From Pomphorhynchus laevis (Eukaryota; Acanthocephala; Palaeacanthocephala; Echinorhynchida; Pomphorhynchidae): a DNA stretch of 64,000 bases. A program made the position numbers and the translations under genes. A model generated the notes under the pieces. The model saw only the letters and a program-made list of their open reading frames with translations, ran no database searches and was not told where the DNA came from. The stretch covers positions 62,001-126,000 of the forward strand of contig WNNJ02001360.1 in assembly GCA_012934845.2 (NCBI GenBank). Direction: 5' to 3'. This document shows, piece by piece, positions 43,223 to 55,240 of the stretch (positions are counted from its first letter, which is position 1; every line of letters begins with the position of its first letter).

Positions 43223-43840
43223 AGGAGAGTTGGGCACGTTCCCAATTGTGGAGTAAGAGGATACATACAACCGCGTGTTGTTTTATGAATCCTATTAGCA
43301 TCACTGTACACTACAATCAGCGTGGGTGGACCTCATCAGCAGTGGGCCCACGCCTTTTGGACAGTAAACCGTAAGTTGTCTTTTTACTATTGTGAATATT
43401 GCTTACACGAGGCGCTATTCTTCATTGGTCGATTTGGTATTATCCTCGTGTGGTTGTATGAATCCTATTAGCATCACGGTACACTACAATCAGCGTGGGT
43501 GGACCTCATCAGCAGTGAGCCCACACCTACATTTCGTGTAGAACACGAAATGTAGGTGTGGGCTCACTGCTGATGAGGTCCACCCACGCTGATTGTAGTG
43601 TACAGTGATGCTAATAGGATTCATACAACCACACGCCTACATTTCGTGTAGAACACGAAATGTAGGTGTGGGCTCACTGCTGATGAGGTCCACCCACGCT
43701 GATTGTAGTGTACCGTGATGCTAATAGGATTCATACAACCACACGAGGATAATACCAAATCGACCAATGAAGAATAGCGCCTCGTGTAAGCAATATTCAC
43801 AATAGTAAAAAGACAACTTACGGTTTACTGTCCAGTGAAC
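43223..43840. repeat. Inverted and tandem repeat array, 110-bp unit
   Basis: Two large arms are mutual complements: 43359-43540 and the interval to 43832, both ending at GGACAGTAAACCG or its complement. The right arm holds an extra 110-bp unit, with centres near 43541 and 43651. Each centre is the palindrome CCTACATTTCGTG-TAGAA-CACGAAATGTAGG. Units carry CTGCTGATGAGGTCCACC, CACGCTGATTGTAGTGTAC and GATGCTAATAGGATTCATAC. A further inverted unit lies at 43258-43358. Copies differ by single bases (for example AGTGATG/CGTGATG), so the array is recent. Confidence 0.85.
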
Positions 43841-44054
43841 ATTTCGTATAAGAACGGAATAAAAAATCGGTGTGTGGTGGATTCGAATTCCGAATATTAG
43901 TTACCGCCCACACCAAATATTGAACACATAATTGTGTAATTTGGTATATAAGCCAAATATAAACCAGCATTTCAGCGACAAAGAGTTCAGCAGAAACAGT
44001 AACAGGACCGAAACACGAAATGTAGGCGTAGAATACTGCTGATGAGGTCCACCA
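43841..44054 (+). promoter_or_regulatory. Promoter-like segment of the repeat unit
   Basis: Contains TATATAAG at 43945-43952. GACCGAAACACGAAATGTAGG and CTGCTGATGAGGTCCACC follow before it is cut by the Gypsy element. The TATA box suggests a Pol II start about 30 bp downstream, near 43975. The repeat unit resumes at 47952 beyond the Gypsy insertion. This looks like the LTR-like or leader part of an otherwise unseen retroelement; promoter activity is inference. Confidence 0.4.
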
Positions 44055-44130
44055 TGTAGTAGCTTAAACCAAGTAGGTTTTATTCAACACAAAGTAATCT
44101 AAAATAAAACTAAATCAAATTAATATAACA
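44055..44130 (-). repeat. Gypsy 3' LTR
   Basis: 76 bp, matching 47876-47951. On the minus strand it begins TGTTATATTAATTTG and contains GAATAAAACC, a polyadenylation-type signal. Confidence 0.85.
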
Positions 44131-47100
44131 TTCTTCTCCTCTCAATATGTTTGTTCGTCTCTTAATCCCGATATCTGGCAGGAATCCTCCGTACTCGTCG
44201 GGATCGTCGAGGACTTGCGAGTTGTACGTTTCTGTTTGTGTTTGCGAAACTTCCTCGATATCGTTGTCGTATAACATCGTAGGTTCAGCCGGGTCGTTGT
44301 GATATGTTGATATTTCTTCCTTTTCCAACTCATTTGTACTCGGATTTATTGAATTAGTCGATGTCGATTGGTTTTCACACTCTCTACTTCCTTCTGTACC
44401 AAGATGCTGTGTAGACACGGTTTGAACTCTCCCCGTCCCATCACGTATAGTTGAATATGCTTGATTCGCGTCAAGCAGTTCGACCTTTTCTACAGCAGGC
44501 TCATATTTCGAGAATATATTCAGTCGCTTGAATAGCACGTTATTAGCCAACTAACCAACCAACCCGGTAGACTGATGTTTTGAGGGTATCGTCTCGGAAA
44601 TGCGAAAATTCGATTGTGTGGAGTATCATTCGTTGCAGTGCAGAGAAGTCCACGGATGGACGATAACGCATCTGGTAATTTCTCTTCCCATCTTGGTAGA
44701 CCCAATTTTTCATTTTCAAGTGCCAGCAAGATGCTCTTCCATAACGTTCCATTAAACCTTTCACATTGTGAGTTCCTTTGTGGTCTGAAAGGAGTCGTTT
44801 GACTTGAAGAGATACCCAAACCGCTTAGCCAATTTTTCAAGTCTCGAGAGAGAAAAGCAACTCCACGGTCCGAATTGATATAATTTGGACATCCACATAA
44901 CGCAATGATTTGACGAAGACACGCTTTAGCCATTTTTGCAGATGTATCGCGGACAGCAAAAGCAAATGGATAGTGAGTGTACTCATCGATTGCAGTGAAC
45001 AAATATGTTGCGCCGGTTGATGATCGTGGAAGAGGACCTTTGAAATCAACTGATATGCGTTCCATGGGAGAGGTCGACTTTATCATATGAAGATCAACTG
45101 GAGGTTTGTAGAAACGTGGCTTGATACGACAGCAAATTTGACACATTGACGTAATCTCCCGTACGTCACTTACCGGGTAGGGAAGGTTTTGATTTCGTAT
45201 AAAATGTAACATCCGTGTGACCCCTGGGTGTAGCAATTTTTCGTGAAGTTTATGAAGATCCTCAAGATGATTTATTGATCCACATACGTCGAGTGACATA
45301 ACATCAGCCGATTTATTGAAGTTCCCCGGGCGATATTGTATTGCGTATTGGAAACTTGCAAGATCCATTCGCCATCTTGCAACTTTGTCATTTTTGACTT
45401 TCCCATGACGTGTGCGATCAAACATGAAAGCTACAGACTTCTGGTCAGTTATGAGAGTAAAGAGACGTGGCGCCAGGTAGTGTTTCCGATTTCGCAAGGC
45501 TTCGATTATTGCGTATGCTTCTTTTTCTATAATATGATGTTGTCTTTCGTGAATGTTCAGTGTTCTTGAAAAGAAAGCCACGGGTTTGTCGTTTTGAAAT
45601 AGTGTCGCGCCAATTGCAGTATTGGATGCCTTAGTTTCAACCACGAAAGGAACATCCTCGTCGATGCTATGTACACATGCATTTTTAATATCGGTTTTGA
45701 TCAATTCTATAGCTTCACAAGCGAGTCTATCCAATGGAAACGTCAAGTCCGTTCTTGTCAAAATCGCTATTTTTGTTGAAAAATTCTTAATCCACTTGCT
45801 ATAATAGGAAAAGAAATCCATAAGTCGTTTAAGTGTCTGATTATCGTGTGGAATCCTTAGTTGATTTAGCGCTGCGAGTCGACTGGGATCGGGTCGTAAT
45901 GTTTTGTGGGATATCTCGTACCCAAGTGTGTGTATTGTTTCAACGCGGTACTGGGTTTTATCGATATTGATTTGAAGTCCGTATCGATGCAAAGCGACTT
46001 TAAACCGTTTTAGATTTTCATCATGATCCGAAATCGTTGTGCCACACACAATAATGTCATCAAGGTATGAATACACTCATTTTAACCCGTTGATCTCTAT
46101 AAACTTATTTATGTATCGCTGGAAACTGGAAACTCCATTTGTTACCCCCATGGGAATTTTCTTGAATTGGTAGAGTTTTCCGCAAGCCTCGAAAGCTGTA
46201 TAGTGTCGTTCCAGTGGGTCGATATCGATCTGGTAATATGCTTCCTTTAAATCGACAAGAGAATAATATGTGTGTTTAGAAACCTCATTCACAAGATCGG
46301 CTATCCTCGGTAGCGGATAAGCATCCAGAAACGTATAGCGGTTTATCGTTTGTGAAAAATCCACTACAAGTCGTTTTCTACCAGTATTCCGGGATACAAC
46401 GACAACTTGCGCTCGCCATGGAGATATGCTCTCCTTGATTACATCATTATTTAGCATCCGTTGTATCTCGCTTCGAATAAATTTTGTATTTTGTATGTTG
46501 AACTTTCGGCTTTTTGTTGCAATAGGGCGTACATCTGAACTGAGATTTTGAAATAATCGAGGACTCTCGATTTCAACTATCAATGCAGCTACCATTTCAA
46601 AGCATGACAAAGATCCACCAAATTGTATTGTGAATTTTTCATGTTTTTTCAAGAATGGTAGACCTAAAATGGCGTCGGTGCAAAGTTGTGGTAGAATAAA
46701 CATGTCGACGTTTAGGTACTTTTTATTGTCGAGTTCCAAATTTACTGTGCATTTTCCGGATACCTTTTTTATGATTTTTGACGCTAAATATACTTGGGTA
46801 TCTGCCCGATATACTTGAAGGCCTAAGGCCTGTGCGACTTTACTATCCAAGAAGTTCAAAGAGCTGCCAGTGTCGACTAATGCTCCGAACCTCCTATCCA
46901 TAATATAGATTGGAACCTTTAGCTGAAAGGTTGAATTCACGTTGATGGATGAAAGTAATACAGCTGACGATGATATTTGATCTCGTTTTGAAGAATTGCA
47001 TACACGAGCAAAGTGGCCCTGTTTTCCGCATTTATGACATGCTATCATTCTGGTTGGACAATTTAATCGTTGATGTTTTCTTCCTCCACAGAAATAACAT

Positions 47101-47875
47101 GTTGTACCCTTTACGTACGTATAACGGTTCGGAGTAACGCTCACCTGATTTATACAATGTTGACTTGAACCCAATTCGTTATCGGAATCCATTTTAATTA
47201 CAGAGGATATTTTCTTCTCAGTGTTGACAGCCACCACACTTAACCGCTGAGTCGGTTCTGATTCGTCAGTCAAATGACACAAGCCGATACTTTGTTGTGC
47301 GGTCGTAAGTGATTTAGCAACAGTGACAGCCCTGTCCAAATCCATCTGATCAAATTCGAGAAGACGCTGTCTGACTGTATCTGACCGCAAACCCCGTATA
47401 AACGAATCCCTTATGTACTCATTCCTAAACTCATCAGCGATTGCAGTTTTGAAATTGCAATCTCTGGACAATGAACGTAGTGACTGCACAAAGGAATCTA
47501 TATCTTCGTCGATTTTTTGTGATCGAATCGACAGTATGTGTCTCGCAAGAATTTCATTAGGTTTCTTTATATATATATTCGCTCCAGTGTAGACATGGCA
47601 TCCTTAAATTCCGTGCAATCCTCAATGAGCTCATAGACTTGTGTTCCAACATGCATCATGAGGCATTCCAAAGGATTTACGTCTGGACTCGTCGTCAGCA
47701 AATATGTGAAGTTGCGTTTCCAAAGCTTAAACTTTCTTTGACTGTCGCTTTAATCTGAATGCACATCGAATCGTTCTAGTCGAATGTTCGACCGTTGGCC
47801 AGATGACTGTGAAAGTTGATTGATTTGTTGACTATCCAGCGACATTGATTCGAGTCCTTATTGTGTTGAATAAAT

Positions 47876-47951
47876 TGTTTTAGCTTAAATCAAGTAGGTT
47901 TTATTCAACACAAAGTAATCTAAAATAAAACTAAATCGAATTAATATAACA
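47876..47951 (-). repeat. Gypsy 5' LTR
   Basis: Upstream copy on the minus strand, followed at once by the leader of gag. It is flanked on the plus-strand right side by CACGCTGATTGTAGTGTAC, the continuation of the repeat unit that stops at 44054. Confidence 0.85.
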
Positions 47952-48072
47952 CACTCACGCTGATTGTAGTGTACAGTGATGCTAATAGGATTCATACAAC
48001 CACACGAGGATAATACTAAACCGACCAATGAAGAATAGCGCCTCGTGTAAGCAATTTTCACAATAGTATAAT
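47952..48072 (+). repeat. Right half of the interrupted repeat unit
   Basis: CACGCTGATTGTAGTGTAC through GATGCTAATAGGATTCATAC, CACACGAGGATAATAC, GAATAGCGCCTCGTGTAAGC and CACAATAGTA. This matches 43685-43810 and continues the unit broken at 44054. Confidence 0.85.
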
Positions 48073-49450
48073 GGCTTTATTGATTTCCCTGTCAGAACAT
48101 TATGTATCATTATATATTATTGTTGATTCAGTTGATCATTTCCCTCCATATAACGTTTCTTAAATCTCGCTAGTTTTTCCCTTCGTCATTTCAGCATTTG
48201 AACCTACACTACACTAACCAACAAACATCGATACATTCGCACTTAACACAAAATGTTTCGACATTGTGTTTATGCACATGTTCCCGCACACCTAAGAATC
48301 CAGCGGAGTTTTAGCTTTCGCGTAATGTATCACAACAATTGTCCGGGGTTCGCCAGCATTTTCTCAAAGATAGGCCGCTGAAGGATACGCCTTGTACTTT
48401 GAGGAATATTACTCTCGTAAAATGATTTTTTTAAGTGATTTTCAAGTGATCTCTTTAAAATGATTTAAAGGTTGGATTGTACTGAGTTAATTAATATCGC
48501 TTGGAAACAGGAACTTTATTTAATGATTTAAAACGCATGTAAGGGTATAATCAATGTCAGAGTAATATTTAAGGCATAATAAAATTTAAGGCTTAATATT
48601 TAAGGTATAATCAATGTCAGTAATATTTAAGGCATTTTCCACCGCTCTCGTTTATCATCTTCTGATCTAATCCTGTAGATAACTTGGACATTGAAGTTAT
48701 CGGCCTTTGCTATTATAGTGTGTCCCATCCTTGTCCATTGCATGTTCTCTGTTTGTTGGACGTTATTTGTCCGTTGGGCGTTCCTTGTCATTTGCGCGTT
48801 CTGTGTCGCTCGACTGACCCATTTGTTAGTAGTCAGCTAAGTTTTGATCTTGCCATTCAATGTATTCGTACGACAAGTCGTTTCTACTATTTGAATCATC
48901 TAAAGACTATATTAATGGCTGAGTGATCCCGCTCTAAATGTCGTTGAGCTCAATGCTCTTTCCAAGTGCAATGAGCACTTGGATAAGGTGGAAAATTTTT
49001 CCACTAAAACAATACTTCTTTTCCCGTCAGCGTGATTTATTTGATCTTGTTTACGTTACTATCAAGTAGCTGTACTATATCTGTCACTTGTTCAAACTTG
49101 CTAGTCAGTCCATGTTTTTTAAAACCACTAACTTGATTCCATCAACCACAAAGGAATGTTAACATTTGAACCGGACCGGCGATCAAATTTAAAAATGCGC
49201 TCGTGAGGAGTGCAATTTATGTTTACACATATAAGCAAATAAATAAATTAAGATTTTCTCAAAAACTTACATATAAGTAAGCGAATTGAGTTGTGCTATC
49301 GGATGTATTTTTGCAGTTTTTGAAGCGAGTGAAAAAGTGATGACGGAAGGATCAAAGGTTATCAGAAAAACGATTTTTCCTTTTTCCTGTAAATACAGAA
49401 AAGAAGGTACGTTTTTTAACTTTTGAATTCATTCCCTAGGGTAACTTCTC
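48073..49450. other. Noncoding gap with a short tandem repeat
   Basis: At 48545-48645 the motifs GTATAATCAATGTCAG and AATATTTAAGGCAT(A/T) are repeated two to three times. Near 48715-48800 a TTGTCC(A/G)TTG.(G/A)CGTT-like motif recurs and gives an 80-codon frame of repetitive composition (48684-48926) that is not a gene. Nothing else recognised. Confidence 0.5.
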
Positions 49451-49459
49451 ACTTTACCA

Positions 49460-50530
49460 AAATTAGCTAGCTTAGTGGTTATCAAACTACTAGAGCACCA
49501 GGAAAGACAGAGCCTTTTTAATACCTTTCTAAGAGGATTTACCGATCTTTTCAAAACTAGAATTTTGTTCAACTGTATTAAATATTATGAGACAGAAATT
49601 AAAATATATTTCGCCCCACCGGATTTGGCTATGACGTATATCAAATATTTCAATGACACAATCGAAATGGCTACTATTACGTCTTAACCGATCATTGCTA
49701 CGTTAAAAATTAATAACATGTCAGCCTTCCTATCAGACGAAGATGTATCGATGTTGGAATGAGAGTACAATATCTCCAGCGTCCGTTCAATAATCGGTAA
49801 AAAATGATTCCCCATCCCGGTGTTGTTCTGCAATGCCCCGGTAGATGTAGCACAACCAGTGGATCTCGTCTTCCAATCACTTAATGGGGATACAACTTGA
49901 ATTTTTCATTAGTAGAGACCGACTCCTTAACCTACCCCCCACTGTAACAAGTGTCACCAGCGGGTGCATTGGTCATCGGGTCGTTCCCTACCCCAGACGT
50001 GCGGGATGTACGGAACTACTACTAATCATCCAGGAAATACGTAGATAATCGATGCTCTTACTGCGGGGGTGAACACCCCGCGTGGTCTAAAAAAATGTAA
50101 AGCTTTAAAAGCTTATCAGAAAAAACATCGGTGAGTGATAACTAAACCGACGACATTTGTGGAGGCTGTCTCGGCCGTCAAAGAAGACAAGCTGTCTGAT
50201 TCAGAAATCTTCAAACTCATAGATGAGAAACATCAGACCTCAATGGTACACCTTAAGAACTGGATTAAGAATTTGATGAGTAAATTGACAGAGTCTTTAC
50301 TCTCACCTTCAGCATGGAAGGTCAAAAATTCAAGAAAGTCTCCCAAATCAAAAAACGGGCAGGTTCTTCAAAGAATATAGCCCCATTGAAGTTAGCCTGC
50401 AAGAACTTCATATGGGCTGTGGATAATACCGGGGAAAATGAAGATAACGCCCGTGGGCAAATGTCTTCACCTGTAGGAACAGGAAGTGGAATAAGTGGCC
50501 TTTTCGCCTTTGGTTCCGACTAGGCGGGAG
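49460..50530 (+). pseudogene. LINE-B copy 5 ORF1
   Basis: The frame 49475-49687 has KLLEHQERQSLFNTFLRGF, related to IIKPLERRILQDTFLREF of copy 2. Near 49945 lies a zinc knuckle (PHCNKCHQRVHW), and near 50050 a second (CSYCGGEHPAWSKKC across a frame change). The C-terminal frame 50135-50380 contains LIDEKHQTSMVHLKNWIKNL, corresponding to the region before the basic tail. The order matches copies 1 and 2. Confidence 0.7.
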
Positions 50531-50544
50531 GCGTTCCACTCCGG

Positions 50545-52160
50545 TTACATTAACGCAATTGGAAGTACTCAAGAACCTTTTTCATTAAATATCCTTAACG
50601 GAATTCTGGAGGTGCTTCCGCCCTTAGGCTTCAATCTCGTAGATATGCATATGTTATAGTCCTTCAGGAGACGCAGTCTATCCGGCTACCCCAGGACATT
50701 AATCGATTTATCCTAAAGCATATATACACACACTTCACTCCATACATAACCCCTCCCCACTCCTCTTAATCTCAAGGTCTTTTAACTCTAGTTAAATGCT
50801 CCTTAAGGTCCTCCGACCTTTTGAACTTCTCGTGCCCAGTTATGTCTTGTTTAGTTATTGCACTTGTCAAGAACGGTAAATGCATCAGTCTAACCAATAT
50901 CTACATCGGGCCAGCGAAGATTCACAAGAACCGTGACATCCTGGACCGTATCTTAGATAGTGACTATGACATGTTACTCGATGACTTCAACGATAGAACT
51001 GGTCGTCGGGTTAATGCAGAACTCTGCAGAGCCAGGAACGATTATCTTATTCACAAACCACCGACCCTACCTTTCATTGCTCAACAATAAACTCACTCCT
51101 CGACATTTTACTGCTACATAAGACGTGGTTGTTAAAACCCATCTGCACTGAGCAGTCGCGTCAACAACTGATAACCTCTCATGACCTAGAATCCTCGACA
51201 TTTAAGTAGGCGTAATTTGATCCCACCGAGTTTTTATGGGTTTGTCAAAGATCACTCGGTCCATTCATCAATTGGTGAAGTACATCAGTTTGTCAAGATA
51301 ATAGTCATCTTCTTGCTATGGCTGTTTTGACTTTACTGCTGCATTTGACCGGATCTCCATTCCCATCGTTATCTTCTATCTCAGGTTCCTCGGTTTTCCT
51401 GCGAGAATTGTTAACAAGGTGGAGATATTGCTTTAAACCAAGCGATTATATTATGAAGATATCCCTGATGCACATTAGTGTGACTCCAGGCTCCCTACTT
51501 TCTCCTATCTTATATCTTGTTGCCTTCAGTGTTCTCTTCAAAGCTTTTAAACGTGATCATCATCTCGTGGTATATGTTAATAAGACCACATTTCTGTTTT
51601 CTGGACGCAGGTGCAAATATGTAGTCTCCGACATCAGCCGTTTCTTTTTCAGATTAAAAGATCACTTATCCACATTCAATCTTATTTTAAACTCCAATAA
51701 ATCTTAGGTGGTAATGTTTCATGGCGTCCCAACTACTTAAAATAAACTTAAGAGACTAGCACTCTCGGCACTCCTACATTTTTCAGCCTCAACCACTCCC
51801 TATCTTCACGAGTCGAGTAAAATATCTGGGGTTCACGGTTACGGTGAATTGATTTGCGAAAGCTGACGTGAATAGACTTAAACGTATCCTGAAGAGAGCT
51901 AGATGGGCTCTGAAACGGGCCCAGCATCTGTCATTGAATGAGAAAACCTTTGTACGCCCTTGGAGTACTTAAGCTATCTCGGAGTTAGTCTTCTTCTCTA
52001 GAAGACGTCCCCCAGAGTAAAACCAAGGTTTCTTAAGCTCATCATCTCGAGATTACCGACCGTACTCCGCCTCGACTGGACTCTTAGGTGGCGCACTGGT
52101 TCAGCCGGGGCTCAGATCCCTTTGAACCTGAGGCCGTGAGGGTTGTAGACGATGATATAA
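50545..52160 (+). pseudogene. LINE-B copy 5 ORF2 (endonuclease and RT remnants)
   Basis: The frame 50821-51090 shows NIYIGPAKIHKNRDILDRIL, MLLDDFNDRTGRR (GDFN with G to D) and ARNDYLIHKPP. After the deletion the frame 51318-51707 carries RT sequence with PGSLLSPILYLVAF, VVYVNKTTFLFSGRR (YADD lost) and FNLILNSNKS. The thumb region and 3' UTR follow. Not functional. Confidence 0.75.
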
Positions 52161-52289
52161 AAGTCGTCGGCACGAATACAGAAGTGCGTAAAACTTGAGC
52201 GCTGTTTTGTATTGCTCTTTGTTACTTTCATATCGGTTGCATTGTTAATAAAAATTTTATTTATTTATTTTGCCAGTGTGTGATCGGTA

Positions 52290-54860
52290 ATTTCCCAGAT
52301 ACGAGGGTCATCTCCCATGAATGCACGAAATATTTTTCAATTCATTCGGTATGAAATAAAGACCACGATCGCAGTGAATACATTCGAGAGAGAGCCAAAA
52401 ATAATAAAAGCTTTCTAGACATTACATAACTGCCGCTGTGGGCATGTTCAAACATGCAAATGCTTACGGAAATCGAAATAACTCGTCAATTATGTTAAGG
52501 ATATATATAGGTTTTTTTCGATTTGAAGTCGCCCCTTGAAATTCATGGATATTCTTTCGAATAGCCTAGTTTGCCTTAGTGAGCTTTGATTCAGGAGAAT
52601 GGTAGAAGCGTTGTTTCAAAATTGCACATGTTAGACAATTATTGATTACCTTCCTGACATCGACAAGTGGATATGGTAAGGTTCGAGCTTTGGCATAATG
52701 ATTTAATCTTGTAATACCATGATAACATAATATTTAGTGTATGTCCTTCAGTCTCGCTAAATCGTCAGAAGTACATAAGGAGCATGTTATTTGAAATAAC
52801 AAATCTGCCTTATGATTCTCGGATCCAGAACTAAAGGAGAGTTCATACATGAAATGAGCTAGCTTTATTCGCCACCTTACCAACTTTTCATTTATAATTT
52901 TACTGCGATGTGTTTTGTTTGAAAATAAATGAAACACTGCGTTGATAAGTTACCAAACGAAAACAATAATAATGCCGCTAGATTTTCAAAGCCTTCACTA
53001 CCGCTAGTACCTCCTCTATAGACGAATAATTTTAAGCGAACGGTTGTAGGGTTTTCAAAAACGCTACTGGTCGACCTTCTTGTGAAAAAACTGCCCCAAT
53101 TACATAGTTTGAAGCGTTTGTATTCACCGTTAACATCTTTAAAGGGTTCATAGTAAGAAGTACCGCACCAATCATATCTTCACACATTGAGTCAACGCCT
53201 TCTTGGCTTCAACACTTAATGGAAATTCTTAATGGTCGTAAATGTTTCGAGTAATTTGGTATCCAACAAGAATAATGAGCAAGCATGCCCAGCAATCTTC
53301 GTAATTCGAGTTGAAAGTTTTGTTCTGGCAACTCTTTTAGTGGCTTAACTCGTTCGAGATCAGGGCGCAGTTTATTCCTTTCAATCACATATCATAGCAT
53401 TTTGTTTCGATTAGTAGAGAGTTGGGGCTTATTTGAATTCAACACTATATTATATTTGCTGACTGATTCATAAAGCTTATTCATATTTTGATCAAAAGCT
53501 GTATACAGACGATCATATGCTTATAATTCAAGCTGGTGATATGTCGATTGCAACTTGAACCTGCTGAATACTGAATACTGCACTGTAATCTGAACTAATG
53601 AGCCAATTCTAGGCAGCAGATAGGCGCCGATCATAGTGAATTGATTTATTGTAGGTGCGTAATCAATTAAAGTCGACGCTTACCTTTATTATTTGTAACC
53701 ACCACTTGAGCCCTTCAGGGTGATTGAGATGTTTCAATAATTCTGGCTTTAAGCATCCTTGCAATTTTGGATCTGATGTAGTTGATATGGCGAGGAGCGA
53801 ATTTGCGAGATTTTACAGCAACTGGACGGCAATCTTATGTGAAATATGAGAAAATTGAATGAATGTTGATTTTCATTATGTTCATAGTGCTAATATGTAA
53901 TGAAGGATGTTCTCCGTTGATGTGTACAGCTAAGGCTTTGTGATGAGATAAAAACTGTTGACCTAAGATTGTGCCATTGCATAATTTTTTGAGACAGAGT
54001 AATCGTACGTGGTATATTCCACCTCTCGTATAACCATATCGACGATGCAGCGCGAACGTACCGAACAACCGTGAGTTGTTGATGCCATACTTATGTGTCG
54101 GCTAGTAAGGCTTTGATCTACATACAATTTCAAAATGTACAACCTTTTACACCATCTGCATTTTAAGAAGTATAGAATGACACTTGTTATGTAGGTGCCA
54201 TTGGGGTTCACAGAAGAAGCATGTCTTTGATGCTGTTTACATTTCCGCGGTTTCAACGCTGTCACTCGTATCTTGTTCGTTGGAAAACGTTTTCTCACCT
54301 GGTACGACATAAACGTGAATTTCTAATATTATATATTCCTCGGCATTGAGTTGTGCTGATTTTAGCATTCGAGCTTTCTCTATAGCTCTAGTCAACATGA
54401 GTTTCGATGTTCATAAGAGTCTTTGCCGTATAGTGCCCGATTTTAGGCACAATATAGAAGCATCCCTCACACATAAAGACTTCAGTGTTCATCAGATTTG
54501 AATATGCGATTCACAATATTTACTCAACTTGTTTAGTGTCTGCACGAACTCGTCGATTTGTTGATCGTGATATTGCTTACAGTGCTTAGCAGATGGCGAG
54601 CGAAGACATCGTTTTTAGGTTTGAGGTATATCTCATCTAGATATATCATCACCGCTTCAAAGTTGTCGAAGTCAGAGACGTATAGTTACACTTACGGATA
54701 CATGTGATTGATGAAAATATCAATTTTACCGGTTCTCCAAACGATCGATTTTAGCAAAAATCGATTGAAACGACGTTTCCAATGTAGCCATGAATTTTCT
54801 GATTCTGCGGTGTTAGGAAGTGTTATGAAGTATTCCGAGTTGAGAGTTTTATACATAGAA
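52290..54860 (-). mobile_element. Heavily decayed Ty3/Gypsy relic
   Basis: On the minus strand, remnants of RNase H/connection (about 52740-52940, EKLVRWRIKLAHFMYELSF, as in the family's KVARWRMDLASFQYAI), RT (about 53200-53780, weak), protease (about 53850-54000, LCNGTILGQQFLSHHKALAV) and a gag region (about 54350-54800) appear in the order of the young copy at 44-48 kb. Terminal repeats were not found. Very many breaks; a fossil, clearly older than the 44-48 kb element and of the same broad family. Confidence 0.65.
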
Positions 54861-54954
54861 AACAATTGTTAAATAAATTGTATTTAGTAAGTAAATATCG
54901 ATTAGAAACGGGATATAATCAAATTTAATCTGAGGAAATTCGTCATTAGCATGA

Positions 54955-55240
54955 ATTTGGCCCCGCCGCCATGTTGTCTCGAGGAATAGGGGCCAAAACC
55001 TGATAACATAGCAGTTTCTCCTGATGACTTATAATTCTTATTCTGATACATCGTATGTTATTTATTAGTCAATTCATAAAAGTTGACTTTTATTTTAAAT
55101 TTCAATTTTAAATTTTGACTTAATATAAATATAAATTGTATAAAATCTTATATAATCATTTATTATTTATAATTATTATCTTTATTTTTTATATATCGTA
55201 TAAAATACGTAGACTCAGTTATCTGATCTGATTTATACTT
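54955..55240 (+). repeat. Dispersed repeat R1, copy 3
   Basis: Carries the longest shared set of R1 blocks: GTCTCGAGGAATAGGGGCC, GCAGTTTCTCCTGATGAC, CTGATACATCGTATGTTATT, AAGTTGACTTTTATTTT and ATACGTAGACTCAGTTATCTG. Same strand as copy 1, opposite to copy 2. Confidence 0.65.

Larger units (their letters stand above)
44055..47951 (-). mobile_element. Young Ty3/Gypsy element with 76-bp LTRs
   Basis: Virus-like LTR retroelement on the minus strand. Terminal repeats at 44055-44130 and 47876-47951 are 76 bp, with TG...CA ends and about four differences, so insertion is recent. Such short LTRs recall the mag group. Parts in minus-strand order: gag (about 47850-47150); CCHC knuckles (about 47100-46990, CFYCGGRKHQRLNC-type and CHKCGKQGHFARVC); aspartic protease (VDTGSS, about 46890); reverse transcriptase with YLDD (about 46470-45830); RNase H (about 45660-45290); and integrase with an HHCC finger and the catalytic core (about 45240-44560). 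A further gag-pol tail reaches 44110. It looks largely whole, with roughly two or three breaks. It interrupts the 110-bp repeat unit. Confidence 0.9.
49450..52270 (+). mobile_element. LINE-B copy 5, near full length, decayed
   Basis: ORF1, endonuclease, RT and 3' tail (AAAAATTTTATTTATTTATTT near 52248-52268) in the order of copy 1. A deletion joins the endonuclease C-terminus to the RT fingers at about 51190-51205, where CATGACCTAGAATCC runs directly into the GTAGGCGTAATTTGATCCC block. Many stops. It is the most diverged of the long copies. Confidence 0.8.

Noticed and set aside
44005-44050. Possible type II hammerhead: GGACCGAAAC ... CTGATGAGGTCC
   Set aside because: The two helix II strands (GGACC and GGTCC) and the core words are present in the right circular order. 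However, the 24 nt between them cannot form both helix I and helix III, and the related array copies lack GGACC. Kept only as a curiosity.
48684-48926. 80-codon frame rich in Cys and Leu
   Set aside because: It is encoded by a degenerate TTGTCC..TTG..CGTT repeat, so the cysteine pattern is an artefact of the repeat.
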